Below are positions 6,702-14,627 of a stretch of 21,956 bases of DNA, in pieces. The first letter of the stretch is position 1; the number at the start of each line of letters is the position of its first letter. The DNA comes from Micavibrio sp. UBA7689 (GTDB taxonomy: Bacteria; Pseudomonadota; Alphaproteobacteria; Micavibrionales; Micavibrionaceae): positions 1 through 21,956 of the forward strand of contig DLGR01000024.1 in assembly GCA_002482805.1 (NCBI GenBank). Direction: 5' to 3'. The position numbers and the translations under genes are program-made. The notes under the pieces are model-generated. The model did no database searches, was not told where the DNA came from, and saw only the letters and a list, made by a program, of their open reading frames with translations.

Positions 6702-7004
6702 CTATGCAGTCTTGCGTAATATTTTGATCGGCGCGTTCAGGGTGAACTCCCTTCCCCCTGCGCCCGAACCCGTCAGGCGCACATTCGCCATCCCTTCGAG
6801 GTCAGAAGCCAGCATCCCGTTCGGCAGATCACCGATATGATGGTAGGCATTCTCGAAAATAATCCCGATGCTGCGGTGCGACAAGTCGATTAAAACGCTC
6901 TCGGAACGAACAAAGGACGAATCCTCGTCAAAATCGATGCAAAGCCCGTTTGACTTGAAACAAACAGCCGCTTTAACATTCTGATTTTCCATTATAATCG
7001 ACAT
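6702..7004 (-). CDS. Hypothetical protein, 100 residues
   Basis: A protein of 100 residues with no signal peptide or membrane segment and no motif I can name. The pattern of alternating hydrophobic residues (AAVCFKSNGLCIDFD, VLIDLSHRSIGIIFEN, EFTLNAPIKIL) suggests a mainly beta-strand soluble protein, and the end is basic. ATG at 7004 has AGAAGG roughly ten bases upstream; a second ATG at 6992 lacks one. It is divergent from leuC across a 168-base AT-rich spacer and lies directly upstream of the 37-codon CxC gene. Codon use matches the right-hand part of the window. Confidence 0.7.
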   Translation of the reverse strand: MSIIMENQNVKAAVCFKSNGLCIDFDEDSSFVRSESVLIDLSHRSIGIIFENAYHHIGDLPNGMLASDLEGMANVRLTGSGAGGREFTLNAPIKILRKTA

Positions 7005-7172
7005 AAGAACACACCTTCTTGCACTGCAATAATTCTAACGCGGAGTCGGTTACTAAAGTTCTAATAACGGGGGATAAATTTTGCGAAGCACCAAAAATAT
7101 ACGGAAATTGCGCAAAAAGTTGATTTTCCGCCATTTTTTGACGATATAAGAGTTAATATTTTAAGGATAACC

Positions 7173-8576
7173 ATGAACAAGCCACGCACCTTATTCGAGA
7201 AAATCTGGGACGATCATGTGATCGATAAGTCCGAGGATGGGACATGCCTGATTTATATCGACCGCCATCTCGTCCATGAGGTGACATCCCCCCAGGCTTT
7301 CGAAGGTTTGCGCACGGCGAAGCGCAAAGTGCGCCGACCCGAGAACACGCTCGCTGTAGTCGATCACAACGTCACCACGGGCGATCGCTACAAACCCACG
7401 GAAGATCCGGAAAGCGCACTGCAACTCGCAACACTCACGGAAAACTGCAACGAGTTCGGCGTGCAGTTGTTCGACATTCACGACAAGCGCCAAGGCATCG
7501 TTCATATCATCGGACCCGAACAAGGATTTACTTTGCCGGGCATGACCATCGTGTGCGGAGATTCCCATACATCGACGCACGGCGCGTTCGGATCGTTGGC
7601 GTTCGGTATCGGCACCAGTGAAGTCGAGCACGTCCTCGCCACACAAACACTCATTCAAAAGCCCGCAAAATCAATGCGTATTACGGTTGATGGTAAACTG
7701 GGCAAAGGCGTTTATGCCAAAGACATGATCCTCGCGATCATCGGCAAGATCGGCACCGCAGGCGGCACGGGTTATGTTGTCGAATATGCGGGCGAAGCGG
7801 TAAGAGCGCTGAGCATGGAAGGCCGTATGACGATGTGCAATATGTCGATTGAAGGCGGCGCGCGCGCAGGTATGGTCGCGCCCGATGAAACGACATTCCG
7901 TTACATCAAGGGTCGCCCGATGGCTCCGAAAGAAGAATTGTGGGACAAGGCTGTGCAATATTGGGCCACGCTCGGTAGCGATGAAGGCGCTGTCTACGAC
8001 CGCGAAGTCGTTTTGAAGGCCGAAGATATCGCGCCCACAGTTACATGGGGCACAACCCCCGAAGACGTCATGCCGATTACGGGTTACGTTCCCTCGCCCG
8101 ATGATTTCGATGATGCAGGAAAAAAAGCATCCGTCGAGCGCATGCTGGATTATATGGGATTAAAGGCGGGTACAAAGCTGACGGATATTCCGATAGATAA
8201 AGTGTTCATCGGCTCTTGCACCAATGCGCGCATAGAAGATTTGCGCGAAGTCGCCAAAGTTGTCGGCGATAAAAAGGTCGCGGCTGGTGTGTATGCGATG
8301 GTCGTTCCGGGTTCGGGACTGGTAAAACAAATGGCCGAAGATGAAGGCATTGCCGCCAAATTGATCGCTGCAGGTTTCGATTGGCGCGAAGCAGGTTGTT
8401 CCATGTGTCTTGCAATGAATGCGGATAAGCTTCAACCAGGCGAACGCTGTGCGTCTACATCGAACCGTAACTTCGAAGGACGCCAGGGGCGCGGAGGCCG
8501 CACTCATTTGATGTCCCCCGCCATGGCCGCCGCCGCCGCCATCACAGGCAAACTCACCGACGTGCGCGAACTATAA
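7173..8576 (+). CDS. leuC: 3-isopropylmalate dehydratase large subunit
   Basis: LeuC (467 residues) with LeuD isomerises 2-isopropylmalate to 3-isopropylmalate in leucine synthesis, using a 4Fe-4S cluster. Cluster cysteines are visible at residue 349 (IGSCTNARIED) and at 409 and 412 (GCSMCLAMN). Aconitase-family segments VDHNVTTGD, CGDSHTSTHGAFG, FGIGTSEVEHVLATQ and SNRNFEGRQG are all present. Length is normal for the bacterial LeuC type. ATG at 7173 has AAGGAT about six bases ahead. Its partner leuD is not adjacent but lies 1.6 kb downstream. The gene has its own terminator, so it is likely a separate transcription unit. Confidence 0.96.
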   Translation: MNKPRTLFEKIWDDHVIDKSEDGTCLIYIDRHLVHEVTSPQAFEGLRTAKRKVRRPENTLAVVDHNVTTGDRYKPTEDPESALQLATLTENCNEFGVQLFDIHDKRQGIVHIIGPEQGFTLPGMTIVCGDSHTSTHGAFGSLAFGIGTSEVEHVLATQTLIQKPAKSMRITVDGKLGKGVYAKDMILAIIGKIGTAGGTGYVVEYAGEAVRALSMEGRMTMCNMSIEGGARAGMVAPDETTFRYIKGRPMAPKEELWDKAVQYWATLGSDEGAVYDREVVLKAEDIAPTVTWGTTPEDVMPITGYVPSPDDFDDAGKKASVERMLDYMGLKAGTKLTDIPIDKVFIGSCTNARIEDLREVAKVVGDKKVAAGVYAMVVPGSGLVKQMAEDEGIAAKLIAAGFDWREAGCSMCLAMNADKLQPGERCASTSNRNFEGRQGRGGRTHLMSPAMAAAAAITGKLTDVREL

Positions 8577-8582
8577 ACGAAG

Positions 8583-8617
8583 ACCCCTTTCCGTGTTTCA
8601 GAAAAGGGGTTTCTCGT
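8583..8617 (+). terminator. Intrinsic terminator after leuC
   Basis: ACCCCTTT at 8583-8590 pairs with AAAGGGGT at 8603-8610 and is followed by TTCTCGTT. The stem lies six bases beyond the leuC stop. The T-run is short, so termination may be partial. Confidence 0.65.
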
Positions 8618-8624
8618 TCATCAC

Positions 8625-8659
8625 AAGAAAAACGCTAAAAACCTATAAGGCTCTTAGCG
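8625..8659 (-). terminator. Intrinsic terminator overlapping the stop of the 42-residue gene
   Basis: Read on the minus strand, CGCTAAGAGCC pairs with GGTTTTTAGCG (two G-U pairs) around a TTATA loop and is followed by TTTTTCTT. The gene's TAA stop codon lies inside the 5' arm of the stem. Confidence 0.75.
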
Positions 8660-8782
8660 GTCTTGTTGGGACGGATTCTTCTTTTGCTCGCGCGAAGACT
8701 GATCATCGCGTTGGGGAGCTTTGTTAGGTTGCTGACCTTGACGTTGTTGGTCAGGATTAGGACGTTGGTTATTGTCAGGCAT
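8654..8782 (-). CDS. 42-residue glutamine/proline-rich small protein
   Basis: A short gene from ATG 8782 to TAA, with AAGGAG seven bases before the start and an intrinsic terminator whose stem includes the stop codon. The product is almost entirely polar: Gln, Asn, Asp, Pro, Arg and Lys, with no hydrophobic stretch and no Cys. It starts MPDNNQRPNPDQQRQGQQ and would be intrinsically disordered. I do not recognise a family; small stress-related or nucleic-acid-binding proteins can look like this, but nothing proves it. It is convergent with leuC. Confidence 0.65.
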   Translation of the reverse strand: MPDNNQRPNPDQQRQGQQPNKAPQRDDQSSREQKKNPSQQDR

Positions 8783-8940
8783 AATAGTCTCCTTTTTCAT
8801 TGTTAAATCGGATTCTTCATCCGAATGTGCCTCACCAACAGGCGCATGTTTTTATGGTTCCAAAATTTATCTCTAAAAATTTCCGGGAATTTTTATGCCC
8901 TTGATGCGTATGCATTTTGTTGAAACGGGAAAATAAATTT

Positions 8941-9387
8941 ATGAAAATCAGCGATCTTTTTGTCACCTTTTCCAAAAAAGTTTCTTACTTCACAGGCCAT
9001 CCTGCAGCGTTTGTTACCGCATTGGGAATTGTCGCCGTGTGGGGAATTACAGGGCCGGTATTCGAATTCAACGATACATGGCAATTGGTCATCAATACCG
9101 GCACCACCATTGTCACATTCTTGATGGTGTTTCTGATTCAGAGCACGCAGAACCGCGATACCACAGCGATCCAGTTGAAGCTTGACGAGTTGATAAGAGT
9201 GACCGAAGGGGCCCATCTGGTTTTGATGGATTTAGAAGAACTTAGCGAATCCGATCTGGACGGGATCCGCGAGCATTACGAGAAAATTGCCCGCCTCGCC
9301 CGTAAAGACGTTAAAAAAGGTAAATCTGATATAGGCAGACGCGAGGTAGATATTACGCAAATTTGCTTGCACGAAGCGTGGAAATAA
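8941..9387 (+). CDS. Low-affinity iron permease family membrane protein
   Basis: A protein of 148 residues resembling the bacterial low-affinity iron permease (Fet4-like) family. Two membrane segments are visible, about residues 22-39 (TALGIVAVWGITGPVF) and 49-67 (INTGTTIVTFLMVFLIQ). They are followed by the family signature IQSTQNRDTTAIQLKLDELI and a charged cytoplasmic tail. Iron transport is family inference; the small bacterial members are poorly characterised. ATG at 8941 is chosen over an in-frame TTG at 8917; the only candidate ribosome site is a weak GGGA about 11 bases upstream. A 158-base spacer separates it from the divergent 42-codon gene, with a small hairpin at 8808-8824. Confidence 0.85.
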   Translation: MKISDLFVTFSKKVSYFTGHPAAFVTALGIVAVWGITGPVFEFNDTWQLVINTGTTIVTFLMVFLIQSTQNRDTTAIQLKLDELIRVTEGAHLVLMDLEELSESDLDGIREHYEKIARLARKDVKKGKSDIGRREVDITQICLHEAWK

Positions 9388-9432
9388 GGGTATTTAACGC
9401 CAAGTTTAATAGGCTCTTAATTGAGGTCTGGT

Positions 9433-10185
9433 ATGTTCGTAGACGTGAGGAAAAAAATGACCGAAGCTGCGCAGCAACTGGGTTTCCGTGTTGATTTGCT
9501 GGCACTGGCCAACGACTGTGATTACGACCCCGACAGCTTCGCCCCTCTTTTCAAAGCCATCCGGGAAGAAATTCAAAAATACGATCCCGATACCAAATTC
9601 GGCGAATATCTCGACGGGCATTTGCAACGCGTCCGTAGTGAGATGGAAGAATTCATGCTCTATCGCGGATACAGCGCAAAAGCTGCACGCATTATCGGCG
9701 ATGCGTTCGCTCTGCACGATCTGGGTAAAATTCTGCAAGACCCAGAAATATGGAAGCTTTCCACGGCAAAGCCGGAACGATCGGAATACGCAAACACCGA
9801 ACGCCCCAAGCATACAGAACTTGGGAGCGATGCCCTCGACCAGATCATGAAAAAAATCAATTTCGTACCGACGCCGGAACAAGAAAAATTCCTCGATATC
9901 GCACGCTTTATGATTTTGAACCATCACGAACGTCCTGATGGGAAAGGCCCGCGTGGTATGATCGGCTCTATGATTTGCCCTATCCTCAACATGGCGATCG
10001 TGGTCGACACCTATGACGGAAAAATGAAAACCGGCAAGGATCATAATGTGATTATCGCCGAAATGAAGGGCGAAAAGCACACCGGCCGTCTGGATATGCT
10101 TGCAGTCGCCTATTATGAATCTTTCAAGCTGGCCACAGGCCGCTTCTTCCAGCCCGACCCCCTTGCTTTGGGCAAAAATTCCTGA
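9433..10185 (+). CDS. HD-domain (degenerate HD-GYP-like) phosphohydrolase
   Basis: A soluble protein of 250 residues with the metal-binding pattern of HD/HD-GYP phosphohydrolases: HDLGK at residues 95-99, KHTELGSD near 126-133, LNHHERPDGKGP at 162-173 and VVDTYDG at 190-196. HD-GYP enzymes cleave cyclic di-GMP, but the defining GYP triplet is replaced (DGKGPRG where DGxGYPxG is expected). The substrate is therefore uncertain. No receiver or other sensor domain is present. ATG at 9433 has GAGG six bases upstream, so TTG at 9421 is rejected. It ends 13 bases before leuD, with no terminator between them, so it probably shares a transcript with leuD and leuB. Confidence 0.8.
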   Translation: MFVDVRKKMTEAAQQLGFRVDLLALANDCDYDPDSFAPLFKAIREEIQKYDPDTKFGEYLDGHLQRVRSEMEEFMLYRGYSAKAARIIGDAFALHDLGKILQDPEIWKLSTAKPERSEYANTERPKHTELGSDALDQIMKKINFVPTPEQEKFLDIARFMILNHHERPDGKGPRGMIGSMICPILNMAIVVDTYDGKMKTGKDHNVIIAEMKGEKHTGRLDMLAVAYYESFKLATGRFFQPDPLALGKNS

Positions 10186-10198
10186 TTACTTCTAATCC

Positions 10199-10804
10199 AT
10201 GGAAAAGTTCACGAAACTCAGCGGGATAGCCGCCCCTTTGCGCATGATCAATGTCGATACCGACATAATCATTCCCAAGCAGTTTTTGAAGACCATCAAG
10301 CGTGCAGGCCTCGGCAAGCACGCATTTAATGACATACGTTACAACGAGGATGGTTCGGAAAAAGCGGATTTCATTTTAAACCGCGAACCTTATCGTCAGG
10401 CGAAGATTTTGATCACCGGCGAGAATTTCGGCTGCGGCTCTTCCCGCGAACATGCCCCATGGGCCATTCTCGATATGGGCTTCACCTGCGTGATCGCCGA
10501 AAGCTATGGCGACATTTTCTACAACAATTCTTTCAAGAACGGCATTCTGCCCATCCGCCTGCCCAAAGAGCAGGTCGAAATCCTGATGAAGGAAGTGGAA
10601 GAAAATCCGTCCGCGCCGATCGAAGTTGATCTCGAAAAACAAACTATCACGCGCGGCAATAAATTTTCCTTCCCGTTCGAAGTGGAGTCCTTCCGCAAGC
10701 ATTGCCTGATAAACGGGCTGGACGATATCGGCCTGACCGAAGTGAAAGGCACAAAGATTTCCGCTTTTGAAAACGACGACAAAAACAAGAGACCTTGGAT
10801 ATGA
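10199..10804 (+). CDS. leuD: 3-isopropylmalate dehydratase small subunit
   Basis: LeuD (201 residues) is the swivelling small subunit that completes the LeuC active site. It shows the expected NVDTDIIIPKQFLK near the N-terminus, GENFGCGSSREHAPWA at residues 74-89, and YGDIFYNNSFKNGILPI. Length is normal. ATG at 10199 has no clear Shine-Dalgarno sequence and follows the HD gene by 13 bases, which suggests dependence on upstream translation. The stop overlaps the leuB start by four bases (ATGA). Confidence 0.96.
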   Translation: MEKFTKLSGIAAPLRMINVDTDIIIPKQFLKTIKRAGLGKHAFNDIRYNEDGSEKADFILNREPYRQAKILITGENFGCGSSREHAPWAILDMGFTCVIAESYGDIFYNNSFKNGILPIRLPKEQVEILMKEVEENPSAPIEVDLEKQTITRGNKFSFPFEVESFRKHCLINGLDDIGLTEVKGTKISAFENDDKNKRPWI

Positions 10805-11910
10805 GCAAGAATTTCAAACTGACCGTTTTGCCCGGCGATGGTATCGGCCCCGAAGTGATGGCCGAAGTGAAGAAAGTTATCGTATGGCTGGAATCCAAAG
10901 GCGGATACAAATTCGAAATTGCGGATGACGATATAGGCGGCGCGGCGTTCGATCGTTACGACGCCCCCCTTTCCGATGAAACGGTTGCCAAATGCCGTAA
11001 ATCGGATGCGATCATCATGGGTTCCGTCGGCGGGCCCAAATGGGACGGCGTGGATTACAACAAGCGGCCTGAGGCAGGATTGCTTCGCCTACGCAAGGAA
11101 CTCGATTTATTCGCCAATCTACGCCCCGCCATCGTGTTCGATGCCTTGGCTGAAGCATCATCGCTGAAAACCGAAATCGTCAAAGGGCTGGATATTCTGA
11201 TCGTGCGCGAATTGACGGGCGGTGTGTATTTCGGCGAGCCGCGCGGTATTGAGGATTTGGGCAACGGCGAGCGCCGCGGCGTGAACACGCAAGTCTACAC
11301 GACATCCGAAATCAAACGCGTCGGCCGCGTGGCGTTTGATCTGGCCAAGAAACGCCGCAACAAGGTCACGTCTTGCGAAAAAGCCAATGTGATGGAAAGC
11401 GGCAAGTTGTGGCGGGAAGATATCACCGCGCTCCACAGTGCCGAATTCAAAGATGTACAGTTGGAGCATATGTATGCCGACAACTGCGCCATGCAATTGC
11501 TCCGCAACCCGCGCCAGTTCGACGTGATAGTTACGGACAATCTGTTCGGGGACATTTTATCGGACGAAGCCGCTATGCTGACGGGGTCTCTCGGCATGCT
11601 TCCCTCCGCTTCCTTGGGTAAAGCAGGTCAGGCAGGCCTGTATGAGCCCGTGCACGGTTCCGCCCCCGATATAGCTGGCCAAGGCAAGGCGAACCCTCTC
11701 GCCACCATCCTGAGCTTCTCTATGGCGCTACGCTATTCCCTGAACGCGGGAGACGCTGCGGACAAGATCGAGGCCGCCGTGCAGGATGTTCTCAACAACG
11801 GCATCCGCACACCCGATATCATGGCCGAAGGTTCTATGTTGGTCGGAACGTCCGCGATGGGTGATGCGCTTATCAAGGCGCTCGATGGACGCCTCGCGAA
11901 AGCCGCATAA
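10801..11910 (+). CDS. leuB: 3-isopropylmalate dehydrogenase
   Basis: LeuB (369 residues) oxidises and decarboxylates 3-isopropylmalate with NAD+ to give the keto precursor of leucine. Family features: LPGDGIGPEVM near residue 10, the RELTGGVYFGEPRG substrate loop, TDNLFGDILSDEAAMLTGS, and the NAD-binding YEPVHGSAPDIAGQGKANP. Length is normal. ATG at 10801 overlaps the leuD stop as ATGA; a TTG two codons earlier is less likely. The unit ends at a strong terminator shared with the convergent pilin gene. Confidence 0.97.
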   Translation: MSKNFKLTVLPGDGIGPEVMAEVKKVIVWLESKGGYKFEIADDDIGGAAFDRYDAPLSDETVAKCRKSDAIIMGSVGGPKWDGVDYNKRPEAGLLRLRKELDLFANLRPAIVFDALAEASSLKTEIVKGLDILIVRELTGGVYFGEPRGIEDLGNGERRGVNTQVYTTSEIKRVGRVAFDLAKKRRNKVTSCEKANVMESGKLWREDITALHSAEFKDVQLEHMYADNCAMQLLRNPRQFDVIVTDNLFGDILSDEAAMLTGSLGMLPSASLGKAGQAGLYEPVHGSAPDIAGQGKANPLATILSFSMALRYSLNAGDAADKIEAAVQDVLNNGIRTPDIMAEGSMLVGTSAMGDALIKALDGRLAKAA

Positions 11911-11911
11911 A

Positions 11912-11937
11912 AAAAGCCCCGCCGAAGCGGGGCTTTT
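11912..11937. terminator. Bidirectional terminator between leuB and the pilin gene
   Basis: AAAAGCCCCGC at 11912-11922 and GCGGGGCTTTT at 11927-11937 form an 11-bp stem around CGAA. A-rich and T-rich flanks serve both strands, so it can end leuB (plus) and the pilin gene (minus). Confidence 0.88.
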
Positions 11938-11952
11938 CCAAATTTCGTATAA

Positions 11953-12684
11953 TTAGTTGTTTACGCGGACATACATGGAGCACGCAACGTTCGTTACGTT
12001 TTCAGAGTAAGCACCGTTAGCAGCAACAACACCGGCACCGCACAGAGACTGCGTGGAGCCCGTCGTGGCAACGCCGTCATCCATTTTACGGTCGATCTGC
12101 GCAGCAGCTTCGGGCGTAATGGCACCCGTTGCACCGGCAGCAGCAACAGCCGCCGTCGAGCCGTTCAGGGCCGCATAGATTTTGTTGGCGTTCAACGTCG
12201 CGATACCACCGGTACCACCGCCGCCTGCCGTAGCCGTTCCGAGCCACATAACGCCGCCCGTTTTAACGGAAGGAACCGTACCGCCGACAACAGGGCCTGC
12301 GGGAATGTTGATACCGGAGATCAGGTCAGCGCGGCTCAATTGAATGAATGCGAACGTACCTTCGTTTGCAGCAGCGGCTGCACCAGCAGCGGCATCCAAA
12401 TCGCCGTCACCGTTACCCGATTCGGCGGCCACACCACCGGGCAAACGGGTGTTAACAGCAGCCATGTCACCAGCCAAGGCATTGTATTTGTCCTGGAAAG
12501 TGTTCATAGCGGCATCAAGACCCTTCAGCTGAGAAACCGTACCGGAAATCTTAGCGTTGGCGATCAGTTCCTGACCTTTCAAAATCCCGCCGATCAGCAG
12601 GCCGATAATAACCATGACGATGGCCAATTCGACGAGGGTAAAGCCCTGCTCCGAACGGCGCGCTTTTGCTTGGACGTAAGTCAT
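11953..12684 (-). CDS. Type IV pilin-like protein with prepilin cleavage site
   Basis: A 243-residue prepilin. The 14-residue basic leader ends in Gly14, followed by FTLVELAIVMVIIGLLIGG, which carries the required Glu at mature position 5 and the hydrophobic stalk. The mature protein is Ala/Gly/Thr-rich, with a possible disulfide loop near the end between Cys215 and Cys235, as in major pilins. ATG at 12684 has AGGAGA about seven bases before it. The prepilin peptidase encoded at 19861-20658 is its probable processing enzyme, and PilT/PilU and the secretin are probable partners. Whether it is the major or a minor pilin cannot be read; its isolated position with its own spacer suits a separately expressed pilin. 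Composition resembles the right-hand part of the window. Confidence 0.88.
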   Translation of the reverse strand: MTYVQAKARRSEQGFTLVELAIVMVIIGLLIGGILKGQELIANAKISGTVSQLKGLDAAMNTFQDKYNALAGDMAAVNTRLPGGVAAESGNGDGDLDAAAGAAAAANEGTFAFIQLSRADLISGINIPAGPVVGGTVPSVKTGGVMWLGTATAGGGGTGGIATLNANKIYAALNGSTAAVAAAGATGAITPEAAAQIDRKMDDGVATTGSTQSLCGAGVVAANGAYSENVTNVACSMYVRVNN

Positions 12685-12793
12685 TAAGTCTCTCCTAAGG
12701 TTTATAAAATGTGAAAATCGGGCGAATGCCCCAAGACATGCGAATCATACATGAAATGTGGACTCTCGTCTCATATAATTTTATGGGGAATCA

Positions 12794-12857
12794 AAGGCCT
12801 GTGTCCTACCAGACACTCAAAACGACCACTCATTTTGACATATTGGGATCAGGCCTT
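12794..12857 (-). repeat. Inverted repeat between the AraC-type and pilin genes
   Basis: AAGGCCTG at 12794-12801 and CAGGCCTT at 12850-12857 are inverted copies. They enclose a GTGTC/GACAC hairpin (12801-12816) and an AAAACGA/TCATTTT near-palindrome. The right arm overlaps the last codons of the regulator gene. It may be a weak terminator or a regulatory structure ahead of the pilin gene. No clear T-run follows on the minus strand. Confidence 0.4.
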
Positions 12858-13877
12858 GTTGCGGGCCCTGTAATCCTTGGGTGTGTCACCCGATAACTCT
12901 TTGAAAACCCTGTTAAAAGTGGTGATAGAGTTGAAGCCGGATTCCTCGTAAATCGCCTGAATCGGCACATCGGTTTCGGTCAGCATCTTCTGGGCGTCCC
13001 GCACACGATAGTCATTTAAAATTTGCGGTATGGTTTTGCCGTAGTGGACGTTAATTATGCGCGAAAGACTGGCCTCCCCTATGTCCAGTTCCCTTGCCAG
13101 TTCCGCCCTTCCGAAGCCTGCATCCTGATAGATTTTTTCGCTCTCCAGCAGATTGGCCAGTTTGTCCAATATCCGTTTTTCGGTCGGGCTGGTGGTGGAA
13201 ACGGGCACGGTCCCTTTATCCAATTTCAGGGCCTGCGGGTATATCCTGAACAAACTGGTCGCCGCCAGATAGACAAAGGTGATCCCCAGAACGGTGCGGA
13301 TGAGCGTCCATTGCTGGGCCGTGATGTCACCCCCCACAAAGGCGAAGGTGGATGCAAGGAACGCTGTGGTCAAACCGATCAGGGTGATGATCAACCAAAA
13401 ACGCTCTTTGCCGAATTTCGGATTCTTGCGCAGGCCATCGAGCAAGTCGCGGCGCGCCCAGATAGCCAGCAAGCTAAACGCGCCAATGACCAATCCCGAT
13501 ACGTATAAAATGGGCATTTCGGGAATAAATTGGATCGGCAAAAACGAAATGGGTATCAGCAGCAGAAGCAGGAAATATTTTGGCAACGGAGGTTGTGGCA
13601 CATGCGCGATTTGAAAAATCAACAGCGCCCCGAGCGGCACGCCCGAAAACCAAAACAACCATTGTGCCATTTCGTAATATTCGAAATGGGAGGCCCATTT
13701 TCCTGCAGCGGCATCGAGCAAAAACGCGCAAGCCAGAAAACCGAAATACAAAGCGGGAATGATTGCGTTGAACACGGAGCCGGAACGCAACAGCATGTAC
13801 ACGAGCACATACACGGACTGAACCAGCCCCAAAAGCGACAGTATCTCCGGCAGAGTGAACTGCGATGTTAATAACAT
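12849..13877 (-). CDS. AraC-family regulator with seven-segment membrane domain
   Basis: A protein of 342 residues in two parts. Residues 1-215 hold about seven hydrophobic segments (near 10-30, 36-55, 70-92, 98-118, 122-141, 158-180 and 190-210). Residues 235-342 form an AraC-type double helix-turn-helix domain, with ARELDIGEASLSRIIN as the first reading helix and the family signature IQAIYEESGFNSITTFNRVF. This architecture suggests a one-component membrane sensor that binds DNA from the membrane; the signal is unknown. The start at 13877 has no good ribosome binding site and lies 15 bases after the upstream gene, suggesting coupling. It is immediately upstream of the pilin gene, a possible target. 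Confidence 0.85.
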   Translation of the reverse strand: MLLTSQFTLPEILSLLGLVQSVYVLVYMLLRSGSVFNAIIPALYFGFLACAFLLDAAAGKWASHFEYYEMAQWLFWFSGVPLGALLIFQIAHVPQPPLPKYFLLLLLIPISFLPIQFIPEMPILYVSGLVIGAFSLLAIWARRDLLDGLRKNPKFGKERFWLIITLIGLTTAFLASTFAFVGGDITAQQWTLIRTVLGITFVYLAATSLFRIYPQALKLDKGTVPVSTTSPTEKRILDKLANLLESEKIYQDAGFGRAELARELDIGEASLSRIINVHYGKTIPQILNDYRVRDAQKMLTETDVPIQAIYEESGFNSITTFNRVFKELSGDTPKDYRARNKA

Positions 13878-13892
13878 AATAGATTTATAGGA

Positions 13893-14627
13893 CTATTTGT
13901 CTTTGGCGCAAAGAGGGTTTTTTGCAGCTTCGGCAGGTTCCAGCGTTCTGGTGCAGATATATTCCTTTATGACATTGATCTCGTTGGGGTGGAGATTGTC
14001 CTGCTCGGTAATCAGGATGCGCATCATGATCTCGTAAGAGGCCTGCTTGTTCCCCATATCCATGCTGGCAAAGGCAGGCATCTGCCGCGCCCACACCGGC
14101 ATTTTGTCGGGAAGCGCGGCCAGTTTGTAGGCAAGATCGACGGCGCGCGGTTTATCGTCCGCACGATGTCCGGCAAGAAATATCGCCTGCACGAGCCAGC
14201 GCCATTTGTTGGGGTAGCCTGTCAAACCTTCGTCCGCCAGATAATTGACCACATGCGTCATGCGTTCCGGTTCATCCTCCAGTGCGCCATAATAAAACGC
14301 GGCGAGAAACGGAACGTAATCCGCGCGCGGATCCAGATGCTGGGCCACGAAGAACCATTTTTCCAGCGCGGCGTAATCGTATTTTTTCAAGGGTTCGAAA
14401 TTGCCGCCTGTGTTGCCCATGTTTTGCAAAAGATAACCGAACAAGCGATAGGTTATCTCGGTATCGCCCAAGCCCCAGATAGTTGCGGCATTTTTCGAAG
14501 GCGCAGCGGGCACATTGCTCCATTCGGAAAATATTTTGTGAGAATGCGACCAGAACAAGACATTGGCCAGAATGGCGAACAGAAAAAAACTATAAAGCAA
14601 AAAAGACGATGTGGAGCGCGCCGCCAT
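13893..14627 (-). CDS. Hypothetical membrane-anchored protein, TPR-like
   Basis: A protein of 244 residues with one N-terminal membrane segment (about residues 8-26) and a soluble, helical remainder rich in aromatic and Ala residues. Segments such as ALEKWFFVAQHLDP, PFLAAFYYGALEDEPERM and NKQASYEIMMRILITEQD look like degenerate tetratricopeptide helices, but I cannot define clear repeats. A Cys pair lies near the end. The ATG overlaps the stop of the ABC-type permease gene by one base (TGATG), and the AraC-type gene follows 15 bases later, so the three are probably one operon. No family assigned. Confidence 0.7.
   Translation of the reverse strand: MAARSTSSFLLYSFFLFAILANVLFWSHSHKIFSEWSNVPAAPSKNAATIWGLGDTEITYRLFGYLLQNMGNTGGNFEPLKKYDYAALEKWFFVAQHLDPRADYVPFLAAFYYGALEDEPERMTHVVNYLADEGLTGYPNKWRWLVQAIFLAGHRADDKPRAVDLAYKLAALPDKMPVWARQMPAFASMDMGNKQASYEIMMRILITEQDNLHPNEINVIKEYICTRTLEPAEAAKNPLCAKDK

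Noticed and set aside
7120..7150. Promoter for leuC (TTGATT with TATAAG).
   Set aside because: Spacing to the best -10 is 19 bases, and the 17-base alternative matches only half the consensus, so it is too weak to list.
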